Made by a program: the position numbers and the translations under genes. Below are positions 11,838 to 23,130 of a stretch of DNA of 64,000 nucleotides, piece by piece; positions within the stretch are counted from its first letter, which is position 1, and every line of letters starts with the position of its first letter. The DNA comes from Tanypteryx hageni (Eukaryota > Arthropoda > Insecta > Odonata > Petaluridae): assembly GCA_028673005.1 (NCBI GenBank), contig CM054113.1:68615850-68679849 (forward strand), given 5' to 3'. The notes beneath the pieces are model-generated. The model searched no databases. It was not told the DNA's origin and saw nothing but the letters and a program-made list of their open reading frames with translations.

Positions 11838-12068
11838 GTTCGTCTTACGCCTGAAAAAATTCAACACCGAAAAAAGTACTTCTTATCTCAAGGTGCCTAA
11901 CAGCCAGAACAACGTTTTTCATAACCTGGTTGCGGTTTTTCAACATTTTGATTTTTAAGTGCTTATTCTTGAATATTCTGGGCGAATCACCACCCGCGAA
12001 GACCTCATTGTAGCCGAAATGCGTACCCGGTTTTGATAACCGTATTATGGCTACCGGAGACACCCTGT
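11838..12068 (-). mobile_element. Probable fragment of a TA-target DNA element with a CAGGGTGTC end
   Basis: On the minus strand the element would begin at 12068 with ACAGGGTGTCTCCGGTA, matching 15 of 17 bases of 51264-51280 (ACAGGATGTCCCCGGTA). Further in, the 17-mer TTCAAGAATAAGCACTT (11957-11973, minus) recurs on the + strand at 23098-23114. These shared words indicate a dispersed repeat, probably with Tc1/mariner-type ends. No second terminus was found here. Confidence 0.42.
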
Positions 12069-12420
12069 TGTGTCAATTTATTTTTGGTTGTAATACTGTC
12101 AATTCAAAGTAGAAGCCGACAAAAAATAATCCATGCTAAATAAAACAGGACCGACGTGTGGAAGCTACAGTAGGACAGTAGTTTATCTTATTCCAAATTG
12201 AGGCGATAGAGCGTATTCAACTCTCATTTACTCCCTTCTTTTCCTTTGGATGGGATGGTTGGATTGCGGGGGACGAACAGAAAATCCACCGAGAGGTAGA
12301 ATATTCTATTATACCCTCCAATCTCTTTCTGAAGCTCGTCTCCTACTTCAATCCAGGACCATTCACAATCTGAAACAACGAGGCTGTCCTACAACCCTTC
12401 GTCGAATACACCGAGCCCCC
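12069..12420. other. Unique sequence, nothing recognised
   Basis: Moderately AT-rich, then shifting to C-rich as the minisatellite is approached. The 94-codon frame at 12250-12534 owes its Pro/Thr-rich end to the repeat that follows. Confidence 0.5.
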
Positions 12421-12515
12421 AACCTCATTGGAGGCCACCCCAACCCCACTGGAGGCCAACCTAACCCAACCCCACTGGAGGCCACCCCAACCCCACTGGG
12501 CCCCACCCGACCCCG
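12421..12515. repeat. C-rich minisatellite, about 21-bp unit
   Basis: Four to five imperfect copies of a unit containing CCCCACTGGAGGCCACCCCAA run in tandem, with an insertion variant (CCAACCTAACCCAA) in the middle. On the minus strand the array is G-rich with TTGGGGT words. It is too short and irregular to be telomeric. Confidence 0.85.
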
Positions 12516-13175
12516 CTGTCCTAGGCGACGTTAATGAGACGCAAACGGCGCAGGCGAAATAACGAGATTAATGGAGAGGTTGGGCTGAGGATGACGGGCA
12601 GGAGTTTTTAAAGAGGGCGAGACGTCTTGTGGGGGAGGAAGGGTGGGCATGAGGGTTTCACAGGAGGCGGGGGGCGTATGAGGGGGGAGGGAGGAATGAG
12701 AATATAAAGAGGCACTTCAAAAACCATGCCGATTGAAGAGGAAGAAGAAAGAGAGTCAAAAAGACTCATAATAAAGCTCCCACTCCGCCTTTTTTCTTTC
12801 TTTCGTCGAACGCTGTCTCGAAAAGCGTCTTAAGAGAGGATAGGATGACGTCTCTCAAAACGGCTGAACATCGAGTTATGAATATTCCGTTCGTAAGTGA
12901 AAAACAAGAGGGGACGTTTTTATGATGGGAGGGAAAATTATGCATGTCCTTGGAGCGCTTAATTTTCATGGAAGCTTAGCGAAATAAGACGAAATTCGAG
13001 AGAATTGGGATGTAAGCGAGGTAGGATTTTCGCGGAACAATATTAAGTCGTACTACCGTAGAGACGCGACAAAAGCTTCTGCATAATACTTACTTCAAAG
13101 GAATCAGATATATTTACAATAAAAATAATAGTTGAAAAATAAAGTGCCGAAAATTTTGTTTTTACAAATAAAATA
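12516..13175. other. Unique sequence with a G-rich patch
   Basis: From about 12585 to 12705 the + strand is strongly G-rich, with runs such as GGAGGCGGGGGGCG and GGGGGGAGGGAGG that could form G-quadruplex structure. The remainder is ordinary AT-rich sequence. Confidence 0.5.
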
Positions 13176-13332
13176 TAGTCAAACCTCGATCACTCGAATT
13201 TTCGATTAGTAGAAAAGGAAATAAGTTCTCGTTAACGTTCGTATATTTAACGCGAAGACTCGTAACTCGCCGTTTCGATAAGTCGAAATTCATTCTGCCT
13301 ACCTTGAAGTTCGAGTTATCGAGGTGGGACTG
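13176..13332. mobile_element. Pogo/Tigger-like MITE, 157 bp
   Basis: The left end reads TAGTCAAACCTCGATCACTC and the reverse complement of the right end reads CAGTCCCACCTCGATAACTC. Both continue GAA, giving about 24-bp inverted termini with few mismatches. CAGT..ACCTCGAT is characteristic of pogo/Tigger-type elements. TA precedes the left end (13174-13175), while the right flank is TG, so the target duplication has decayed by one base. It has no coding capacity. Confidence 0.7.
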
Positions 13333-13930
13333 TGACTCAATGCGATAAAATTCAAAACAATAAAAACCCTTGACTTTAAAAAAGTGCACGGTCATAAAAT
13401 AACACGAAAATGATATTTTATTCGGCACAAAAACCTCGACGGCCTCCGACGCCTTTACGGAGCAAAACATTCCGTTATACGCGGAATTAAAAAACAACAA
13501 AAGAAAAATTACCGTCGAACCCACGTCGACCGCCGAAAAAAAACACAGGACCGCGCACGGATTCAAATCACGAAGAAATACTTACCTAAAACAACACCCG
13601 CGTAAAACCGTTGATGTCTCCCAAATCTGATGGAGGTTAATTGGACGAGCGAGCTGCAAATGGCGATCCGACTTAGAGCAAAAGGGACGATAAAGGGTTT
13701 GTCACGAGCGAGCCAAGAACCGACGCACGATAGGAAACTGCGAGGAAAAAAAACTACAACAAACCGCTTGTTCGCGGAAGGAAGATTAACAACGATTAGG
13801 CTGAAGGGAAAAAGAAGACTAGAAAGACGGGAGAACAAGAGGGGGTATCCCTAATGACGCACAGGCGGGATTTCACGCGTTAACCCGACGCAAACAGATA
13901 ACGAACGAAAAGGTCCGATTCTGGTGAATC
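13333..13930. other. Unique sequence, nothing recognised
   Basis: CpG-containing sequence with frames of 74 to 134 codons on both strands (13162-13566 and 13563-13838 on -, 13630-13854 on +), none with a domain signature. The first overlaps the MITE. Confidence 0.5.
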
Positions 13931-14215
13931 AAGTGGGCGTGCCGGGCGGCTGCCCGGGGCGCCAAAGTTTTGGGGACGCTATCCCGATCATTTACTTGCA
14001 AGTGCATAAATATTGGGTACCAATTTATATCGACGAAAGGGCTAGAATCTTGATGGCATTCCTTTTAATTTTTCATTATCAATAAATTTTACAGAGCGAT
14101 GCATAAATTGACTTGTACTTTTTAAATATCTCAACAAACATTAACGGAGAGGGGCGCTGGAGTGCAATCTCGCCCGGGTCGCCAAAATTCCTCGGGCCGC
14201 TCCTGGCGGAAAGGC
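13931..14215. mobile_element. Probable degraded DNA-transposon remnant with GC-rich ends
   Basis: Two GC-rich islands bracket AT-rich sequence. Both carry the same motif in direct orientation: GCCCGGGGCGCCAAAGTTTT near 13952 and GCCCGGGTCGCCAAAATTCC near 14172, 220 bp apart. GGGCGCCAAA motifs beside CCGGGC blocks are common near the ends of decayed DNA elements in arthropod genomes, which is family knowledge rather than proof. Exact termini and a target duplication could not be fixed. Confidence 0.35.
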
Positions 14216-14853
14216 TACGCGATGGAACAGTCTGAGTGTGAAATCGCCGTCGTCATCGCAATTTTAAAATATCACGATCAAATATTGATACTCGGAAAGC
14301 AAATGATTGTTCTTTTTCTCTCTCTACGATAACGGTGACCGTTGCGGTCAGACGCGAGATTGAGACCACCTGAAAAGACTTGGGTAGCTTAATCGCCGAA
14401 TACCGTTGCGAGGGATTATGTCGTTGGTTGCGATTATTCGCCCGATTAAAAAAAACGGTATCTCGTTCGGTTGTAAAATTTATCTCATTTTTTGGGCGTG
14501 GGAAATGCGCTCGAAAAAGAGTAATTATCGACATACTCATCCGGACGTGAAGAGCTTGCGTAAAATAAACGACGCAGACAAAAAAGATTGTTTGAATTTG
14601 ATATACGCGCATTCCGCAGATGTGATTTATAAACTGAAGATGTTTAATTTCCATTTAAAAGCCAGTAATGTTTTCCCAACTTATTTACAACTACAAGAGG
14701 GCGTGCTAATGTTTCCTAATATACACTACCGATTAACCTGAATTTTTAAAGATTAAATTATGAAATTACATATAATACACTGAATTACACCCGTAGACGT
14801 ATACGTTATTTATTCGCCTCATATCTAATGAAGGAATTATTACATGGTACTGT
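14216..14853. other. Unique sequence, nothing recognised
   Basis: Opposing frames of 111 codons (14406-14741, +) and 133 codons (14253-14654, -) overlap. Neither has a recognisable domain or convincing codon structure, so I do not call a gene. Confidence 0.5.
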
Positions 14854-14880
14854 ATTACTTGACTTGTAAAGTCAAGTAAT
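14854..14880. repeat. Perfect 12-bp inverted repeat with 3-base loop
   Basis: ATTACTTGACTT, GTA, AAGTCAAGTAAT forms a perfect palindromic hairpin. The core word TTGACTTGTAAA recurs about 50 bp downstream (near 14911), where it is not palindromic. There is no T-run or gene next to it, so a terminator role is unlikely. Confidence 0.8.
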
Positions 14881-17800
14881 GCGTATTATCATCCATTCCA
14901 AGCTTGAAGTTGACTTGTAAATTTACCGAATGAAACAAGGGCCAGCTGCCAAATGGAAATAAACGAAGATTACCGTAAAGAAGTCCCTGAAGCGCAATGC
15001 GGTTATCTACGCCGCTGCTTCATTCGTTTAGGAAGGTTGTAAACGATGGGCGCGAGCAAACCCAGCCAGCTTTTACGTGATTGTCGCCAAACAAATCCTT
15101 TCTAGATACCTAAACCAAACGACACTGCTGCTAAAGAGGATTACGATAGGTTACGGCCTGTTCGACGACATGGTTATGGAAACATTATTTTTTGAAACAT
15201 AAATGAACTGGAATCCATTTAGCGATCAAGTATAACAATTCGTTGAATTTCCGTGACTTCAGTGGAAGAATCGTTTTTATTTCACATTCGGCAACAGACT
15301 TTAATGTCGCATGGTAGGAAAAAGCGCGGCATACGTATTTTTTCTTCGTCCATCAGGCAATGTTATCGTTTTCTTCGCCACAATGAGGGCGCGGCATACA
15401 TACAGTAAACAACAAACAGGCAGGGAAATGAAAAAATCTAAATCGATCAGAACGCGACCCCATCCGGACAGGAGAACAAACGGCGACAGTCGGGGGAAGC
15501 GAACAAGAAAAAAAGACAATCAGCCAGCGACCGAGAAACGCGCTTTTTAACTTCACCTAAACGGAGGCGATCCGGCTAGTTCGATCCAGTTTTACTTTCT
15601 TCTTCGTATAAGGACGAGATTAATTTCCGAGAAATGGCGAACCGATACGAGGAAATCAGGCAGATGCGACTCGCTTGCAGAAATCTCGAAAAAAATACAG
15701 GCAATTCGACAAAAGACGGGGTATCTAGTAGAGTTGGAGAAATACCAACGGGGTTATCAAGCGCATCCGCGAAGAGCCGAGGAATAATGTCGCATTGTGA
15801 GTTGGGTCCGAGAGGGGGAGGTAGAGGAAGGAAGAATTTGCATTGTGAGGCCTTGAACTCTTAGTCGACGCGAGCATAAAATAAAAGATGAGCGCTATTA
15901 GAGAAAGAGGAGTGGGAATGGCCACGAAGAAGAAGAAAAAACGAGGACGCGATATCTTCTCCGTCGTCGTTTCGTTATTCTGAGGGAGACGAGTTCGACC
16001 GATGAGACGGGAGACCCTGACAGGCGACGCTCCAGAATTCGTAACGGCATTCCTCTGACGAAAAAAAAAACCGGTCTGATAAATTCCGGACGGTCGGACG
16101 TGGAAACGACTTTGTCTAAACGCACTGCGTCGAGCGAAATGCCACGTCAAGGAATTTCGAAATCTGGCTTAAACAGAAAAATAAATATTTAGCATCTGCC
16201 CATAGCTTTGGTTGCCACAGAAACCTAGGGGGAAAAACAATAATCACGCTTAAATTCATGAAGGCAAAGCGGATATGTTACATCAAGCAGAATACACAAT
16301 ATTTTGTTAACCAAACAGAGCAATGAAAGGAGTAAGCATGAGTCAGGTTGAGATATTATTTTCATTTTATGGTACAAACGCGAGATTTGACATCCAACTT
16401 CCAAACAAACTTCATACATAAACTCAGTAAATATCAAGATGAAAAAAACTCCCACGAGAAGTTTGCGATCAAACGTTGATTTACCTGGGTTGAATGACTT
16501 TCTGAGCATGCATCGATAAAATATATTTTTTAAATGGTTCTTAAGCAAAAGAACCAATTTTGTTCAAATAAAGTCTATAGACATATTCACAGATAAAACA
16601 GAAGCAACCCGTGAATTTTCACGTAGCATAATACTCAAGAATATTTACAAAGCAAGTGAAAATGTTAAATCAGCAGGCAGGCGGTTTCGAAAACGAGTTA
16701 ATAAAAGGTTCATAAAGCACTGTATAAGTTGGTTCGTATTGTAGTGTATATTAACGAAATGCCTCATCACGGTAAACAAAAACAAAACGGTATTAACAAA
16801 TTAATAATTGTCCTAACAGGACGAACAATTTTCAGCCATTAATGCCTTCATTATATCGATGAACATGTTTGCATCGCAGAGAAAAATAAACTTTGTCCAA
16901 GCCATAAAAATTAATAATAACAATAGAGAATCATAATTAAAAATGACGCATATTGTTTGTAAGAACTTGACTTTGGAAATTTTGAACAAACTTCACTTTC
17001 CTCGGCGTTCTAAGCATGAGTCAATCACATTTAATTTTATGCTATTAACAAGGATCACAAGACAAGGCAGCGTGGATTCCGGGAAAATAACCTAGGCATA
17101 AACCGCATGACTACGTAGGAAGTGTGATGAACCGAGGAATGTCCGGAAGTTTCAGGGCATCGCACCACTCGAACGAGAAGCACTAAAAGTCCAGGCCATT
17201 GCCTCACGCATACGCTCCTAAACGGCTTTTCAGGCAGAGGATATGGGATCGGTTCGTCTCCTTCCGCACCAAAAAACGGACGAGCGTTAAAGAAGCAGAG
17301 AAAGGTAAAAAAGGGCTGAGCGAGAGTGAAATACTCCGGAGAAAAAACTGGTAGGGCACGAACGGCTACCTTGGAGAACTCGCAAAAGACGTATCCAAAT
17401 AATGCCAGGACGAGCTTTAAATAAGACTTACACCCACCAATGGACTCGCCTGAGAAACAGGGTAGGAAGCGTGTGATGCAGCACCCTGGGATATGGAAAT
17501 CGAAGAAAGGTTGCGGCGAGGGTGGGAGGCGGAGGGAAGGAGAGCGGGTGAGAGTGAAAGAAACTAAAGAGGGAAGACAGGAGAGGTTAAAAGGTAGCAT
17601 AGGGAAGGAAAGCCCATATGGGGAACAAAAAGAATGTAGATGGGGAAAACAAAGAAATATTAATTTTAAAAGGAAGGAGTTTTCAGAAGAGGGGTGGAAA
17701 TCAGAGGCGCGGTCGCCTGGATACTTAGCAAGCGCTCTGGCGAAATTGCGGTATTCCTTCCCGGGGAGACGCCGGTGGTGACACTAGCTGGCTCCCGTCG

Positions 17801-18284
17801 CCTTCCCCTCCAAACCTCCGGTTGGCAGTGTAGATAGAAGGGTTCCTCGCCAGGAAGGTGAATAATTAAGGGGAGCGCCCTGACACATATAACACGTAAC
17901 CAAGATAGCCGCGGCGAGGTATATACATGGAGTTTTTTTTGAGAAGACGGGCTGGCCTGTCCGCATATATCCTTAGCGCAAGAGGGCGGTTTTTAAACCG
18001 CGAGATAACGAATGCTGACGTAAGCCTCGAGAGATATGGGGTTAAAAAGAGGGAGGGGATTCCCGACCTCTTCTATTCGGCCTGGCTATGCGTCGGCAGA
18101 AGTATTCGAGCCACGAGGGCGAGCCCCAGATATTCAATGCACGATGCCCATTAGAACTACTTGAAACGGGATCTCCTTAACAAGTGCATTACTCGTGCTA
18201 TTAATAGGATTCAAGACGAACCACCACTCGTTAATAGGGAGTACTAGGCACTACTTGGCCGATCTTGTCACTTCAAAATGCCGA
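14881..18284. other. Unique sequence, no supported gene
   Basis: Several overlapping frames of 60-181 codons occur (for example 15725-16150 and 17055-17600 on -, 17440-17781 on +) without domain signatures. The part at 16150-17050 is AT-rich. A purine-rich patch at about 17505-17600 accounts for the Arg/Glu-rich + frame and the Pro/Ser-rich - frame there. No repeat family or RNA gene was recognised. Confidence 0.5.
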
Positions 18285-18335
18285 CAGTTTTTTTAACGTG
18301 TACGATCACACGAAAAGTTGTGTATAAAAAAACTG
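18285..18335. repeat. 51-bp hairpin with perfect 11-bp arms
   Basis: CAGTTTTTTTA at 18285-18295 is perfectly complementary to TAAAAAAACTG at 18325-18335. Pairing continues imperfectly inward (ACGTGTACGATC opposite GTTGTGTA). The CAGT-type tips resemble a very small palindromic transposon derivative, but no target duplication is clear. Confidence 0.65.
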
Positions 18336-18540
18336 ATCGTGCTAAACCTCAAGGAATCCTTCATAATCCTCGCAGTCGGTGCACGAAATGCTAAACGGCT
18401 TTAACGTTCTTCTAACGTTCAGCCTAATTTTAATACCGTCTCGCGTTTTGCTCGATGAAAAAGGAACGAAGATAAAAACGGCGACGTAAGATATGGTTCA
18501 CTAAACGTTTACGAAAGGGGGACAGGTTTGCCGTGCTTAT

Positions 18541-18615
18541 TAGGTAATTGCCAACGGCTTGTATGAGCAAAGCCCGTCGGCGACGCAGTGTTCAAGTCCC
18601 ACGGATCAATGCCAC
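18541..18615 (+). mobile_element. Possible tRNA-derived SINE remnant
   Basis: A B-box-like TGTTCAAGTCCC lies at 18589-18600. An A-box-like stretch with TAATTGCCAACGGC lies about 40 bases upstream, with the segment GCAAAGCCCGTCGGCGACGC between them, a layout typical of SINE heads. The A box is poor and no defined tail was found. Decayed SINE is the favoured reading over a functional tRNA. Confidence 0.4.
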
Positions 18616-21600
18616 GCTACGGCTACGCGAGCGATGCTGGAAGAGAAAGAAAATGAGTTAAAAATTTAAATTTTTAAGCGAATGTCGCCCTTATTACCAG
18701 TTAAATGGTCGACATTATTGGTGAACTCTAGGAATTTAATTGGAATCCACCCTTAACATGAACTACACAAAAATTGATACAAGATTTTTCATAATAAAAC
18801 TGCTAAGGATATATTTTTTTGGGAGTACCCTAACACAATCCGCCGATGGATAATTAATTACGCCGAGTTCAACAAGTATAGGTCTCTGTTAGATAAAATA
18901 ACACTAAGGACCGATATAGAAAAGAGGTAAAATGGACGCGCGTAACATTATTTTTAAAGCTTTCCAGTAGCCAGGGCTACTACAGAGGACCCCCGCGAGA
19001 GATCGGAATTTCTTCAGTGACCTTTGCGCTCCCCATTCGGGTATACGTACAAAAAGAGGGAAATGACGCCGTGGAATAGAGAAAGAAAGCGAAAAAAGGT
19101 GAGAGAGGGAAAGAAAAAAAAAATCACTCTTTGATCGCAAAAAATGTCCTCCTTTGAAAGAGAAGCCTTTTTCTCGGGATAAAACCGCGAGTGGCGGATT
19201 AAAGCCGAGAATTCTCGTCGAAAAGAGGAAGATATAAAGATGAAAGGAGCGAACAGATGAAGGGAAAAGTGATTCCGAGGACAGCATATCAGAAAAACGA
19301 AGGATATATACCGAAGTTATAATTAGTGGCAACTTTTCCATCTCCGAAGAGTTTAAAAAGAAATAGGTACGTACTTTGACCGCATGCAAATAAGTAGGAA
19401 AAAATGCGTAATCCGAATAAAGAATTCGCGAAGCAGGATGTGAGACGTAGCCCACGTCAATAAAGTTATAAAAAAGCGACTTCGATATAGAATCCACAAT
19501 GAGGACACGTATAGAAATTCCCTCTTTCTTTCGCTGCGGCCTAACTAGACAAAAATATTAATGCGATTAATCTTTTGTTCCATTTTTTGCCGCTGCATTC
19601 CCCGGAAAGGATAAAAAGAAAGCGTCGTCTAGACATGCACTTCTCCTGCAGTGCTACGTGCAATAAATTTTTGAAAACTGCGATTCGCAGTCGCTTTGCG
19701 TGCGCGTCGCCGACCCGTGGCATGAAGAAAAACCTCTCGAAACCAAACTTATGGGCAGGTAAACTCGCCACATCCTCCCTTTTATTTAAAGAAATATGAC
19801 CCACACGGATTGCCGACCGAACGAACACGTGTTTCGCTTTATCAAAAACTCGCTCGATTTCGCGTCGCCCCGTTTTCCGAATCGGGTTAAAACAATCGGC
19901 GAGTCCCAGGACTCGAATTGCTTTCAAAGTTTAAGCAATCCTACATTCGGCCAAGCGATAATGATCATTGCGCTAAACCCTTTCTGGTGTAGTGGCACGT
20001 GAGTTGAAAGACACTCAACATTCATTCAATTTACGATCCGCAACGCTGGAAGTAATGTAGTCCTAAAATAATTAGCTATAAGTATTCTTACAGACTGATT
20101 AAAATTAATAATCACGCATTAACTCTCGCATGAAAGAAAATAAAACTTGAAGATCATCAAAATAAACTATGTACTCCTAAAATCCTCCGAATGAAAAGAA
20201 GATGTTCCACAAAGCTACATCATAGAACCGCTTTTGTTAAAATCAAATCCGGAGAAAACGATAAATTGAAAATCATTCCTCGAGTGCCGACAAATTCCGC
20301 CAAAGTATCCCATTTGTATCACACACCCACACAATCGGATAAACGAGTAATTGACGAGGAAATTAATAACCTCATCATGGGCTGGTTTGGACCAGCCGAT
20401 TTCCGCTCCACCTACAATCCACCGTTTGTCAATAACCGTATTCCGGGAACGAATTCAACGTCCCTACACCACACACGAACCCTGGCCGACGACGAGGTTC
20501 ATGGGAGGGGAAGAGGTCGGCGAGGCCGCAGCCTCCGTGGGGGCAGTGTAACCCACGGTATGAGTGACACAGGGGGCGGAATCGATACTGCAGAGGCTGC
20601 GGAACGGGAGGGAGAGGACGCGGGGAGGGAGAGAATGAGTTGACGGCGGTCCCGGAGTATCTCCGCCCTCTTTTCTCTCTCTCCCCCCCATCCTCCCTAC
20701 TCGGCAACACCCAGGAAGTGGCTGCAAGGATGGAGGGAGGAGCACAAACGGCGCATCTAACGGCTACCAGAAGAGGAGAGATAGACGCCGCTTCTTCCAC
20801 GCCCGCACCTTGAGACCGCACATCCCACACCTGCACACACGGAAAATCCCCCTTTGATGAGACCGTCGCAGTGTTTCCGATCGGCTTAACGCCCGTCGAC
20901 CTAGAGACTTCCGCCAAGGCCAACTTCCTTTTCCTACTTCTCTCTCTCGAAAACATTCCAAGGGGCGATAAGGAGCGTATAGCTCATCCTGAAACTTACA
21001 AGCAGCATTCACTCGAGTGGTCAAAAGCTTGGTATTATTGCAGTTTTGGTAGGTTTTGTAAAAAATTCTTATTTTGGCGCATTTATGTAGAATGACAGTA
21101 GCGTACTCTCTTATGTGATAGTTTGTACCACAAACAGTGATTTTACAAATGAAGAGATGACTAAGCATGCTAGATATTTAATAAAAATTAAAAAAAATTA
21201 GTCTCAAATTTGAGAATTGAACTCATTGTGGTCTCAATATATATTTTACTTAATTTCAAACCAATTATTTCTTTTTATAATTTACGCGGAAAGAAAAAAG
21301 TTTACTTATATGTCGGACATGCTAACGTATTTGACTATATTCGTTATAATAATATATACGGGAATAGAGAGCGGTACTTACGCTACAAACGACCCTGTAC
21401 TAAACTAACTTTAAAATGTCTACAATGGTGTTCATATTTTCGAATATTATTATTAGCAATATTTCCCCACCGTCGTAAAAGTCGATGGTAACAGAAGATT
21501 GTGGTGCAGAACGATATAGTTTAATTTTACAGACGAAAAGACTTTAATAAGCAGCAGAGGTCTTTAATTTATTTACGCTAGATTAATATTCATAAATTAA

Positions 21601-23059
21601 ATGGATTCTTTATAAGAGTAGCCACTAATAAGCTTAACTTCAGTCCGAAAAGCTTTAATTTTTTTAATAGCTTATCGCTTTAAGAGGAGAAATATATATG
21701 ACAACTTCTGAAAAGGTCGTAGGTCAAAGCGGAAACGAATGCTTCAAAAACACACAGAAGCAAGATAGATCAGTTCTGATAAAAACAAATATGATATTTA
21801 TAAGAATGATGGAAGATGAGAAAATATTCAATGATATGATTTTTCCTTTTAAACGGTTCTCCGGTTTCTGTGGAAAAACAACAAACTCTCCCTTAGTGAC
21901 AGGGAATTTGGAAAATGGGTTTTTTTATTCAAAACCCCACCCGTTTATTGGACCTTTTTAAATCGATCGGACTTAATTTCCCTCGTCGATCGTTTATAAT
22001 CAATAGCTTCCGAAAGTTTAATCTCCTCCTGTTTGTGCAAGATTCCCATCACTGGAGAGAAAGACCGGAGGGGGAAAGAGTTTTAAGTTTACCGCTTTCA
22101 ATAATTGGATTTTTCCGTATTAACTACCCCGCGTCCTCCGTCGCGAGGCAACAAAAGAGAGGTTTAATTGAAAACGCAAAATCCGCTCCCCTCGGATTCG
22201 GAACTCATTTCGCAACAAGAAAAAAAAATCGTTCCATTTCCCTCGCTTTCAGTCGCGCCGAAACGCTAGCCGTCGGACGGTCGTTTTGAAACCTAGCAAT
22301 ACTGCCGTTTAAGTAGGCAAATCGATCCTTGACCGTTGCGGTTTCGCGGCCGGCGTAGCAACGCTAAAGGGTAGTGGGCACTTCGTGGGCGGAAGCGCGA
22401 ACGCGAAGTGAAGAAGCGCGATGTGAAATTCTGATTAATACCGGGGCAAACCTGCGGCGGACTTCCGTTCTTATAATTAAGAGTGATCCTTTGATATGCA
22501 ATAATTGCCTCTAAGCATATGGTTTCGCTCGCTCTAGCTACCTGCTACATTATGGAGGAGAGGAAGCTCTCAAATACCTCTTTTGCTCCACCACATCACC
22601 TACGGGATTTCCGTGCTTCGAGAGGCATACGTGGGAAGGAATTTAGAGAAGAGACGTACCACAGGTGTATGTTAAGGCTGTTATGGGTTATTTGTGGTTC
22701 TACGGCTAGATAAAGGCACTGCATTAACGAACGATACTTGTCCATGTAAGATTCATTACACCTGAATGACATACAAATAAATGGCGTGGGATAAGAATAG
22801 ATGCGGGAATACATAAATTACAACTAATATTAATTAAATTATAACTCGAAAACATATCATAGCTGCTGGAGTTACCAGCCATTAGGCGATCTCGACTATT
22901 GTTTTGGACCGATGACCAAGAGAAGGGATAGTGACTACCTTTGTTTCATAAAGCGTATCCATTTAGTGTAGCCACGTAATTAATAGTGCCAGCGAGGTAG
23001 GAAATTATCGAGACCAAAATAAATATAACATTTTATCCGTAATCACCCATATTCTCACT
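18616..23059. other. Long unique stretch, no supported gene
   Basis: The longest frames are 197 codons (18904-19497, -), 175 codons (20429-20956, -), 150 codons (20191-20643, +), 134 codons (20764-21168, -) and 124 codons (21915-22289, +). None has a recognisable domain, catalytic motif, signal peptide followed by conserved cysteines, or plausible splice-bounded exon. The 150-codon frame ends in a Gly/Arg-rich tail caused by GA-rich DNA at 20500-20640. The part at 21060-21700 is strongly AT-rich. Confidence 0.5.
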
Positions 23060-23130
23060 AGAGGACTTATCAAGCTCGTCCTATGGCTGAAAACAAATTC
23101 AAGAATAAGCACTTGGGAAAAAATAAGTAC
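23060..23130 (+). repeat. Dispersed-repeat fragment related to 11838-12068
   Basis: TTCAAGAATAAGCACTT at 23098-23114 is identical to the reverse complement of 11957-11973. Just upstream, CTCGTCCTATGGCTGAAAAC resembles TTCGTCTTACGCCTGAAAAA near 11842. The order and orientation of the two words differ between the loci, so rearranged or inverted-repeat copies of one family are likely. Confidence 0.45.

Noticed and set aside
12421..12515. C-rich minisatellite as a telomere-like repeat
   Set aside because: The unit is 21 bp and irregular. It matches neither TTAGG nor TTAGGG arrays.
18904..19497. 197-codon minus-strand frame as a possible gene
   Set aside because: Hydrophobic and Ser/Phe-rich with no family signature. 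It includes a stretch opposite GA-rich DNA. It is consistent with chance in a 64 kb window.
20191..20643. 150-codon + frame as a possible exon
   Set aside because: Its last third is Gly/Arg/Glu-rich because of GA-rich DNA, and the first part has no recognised family.
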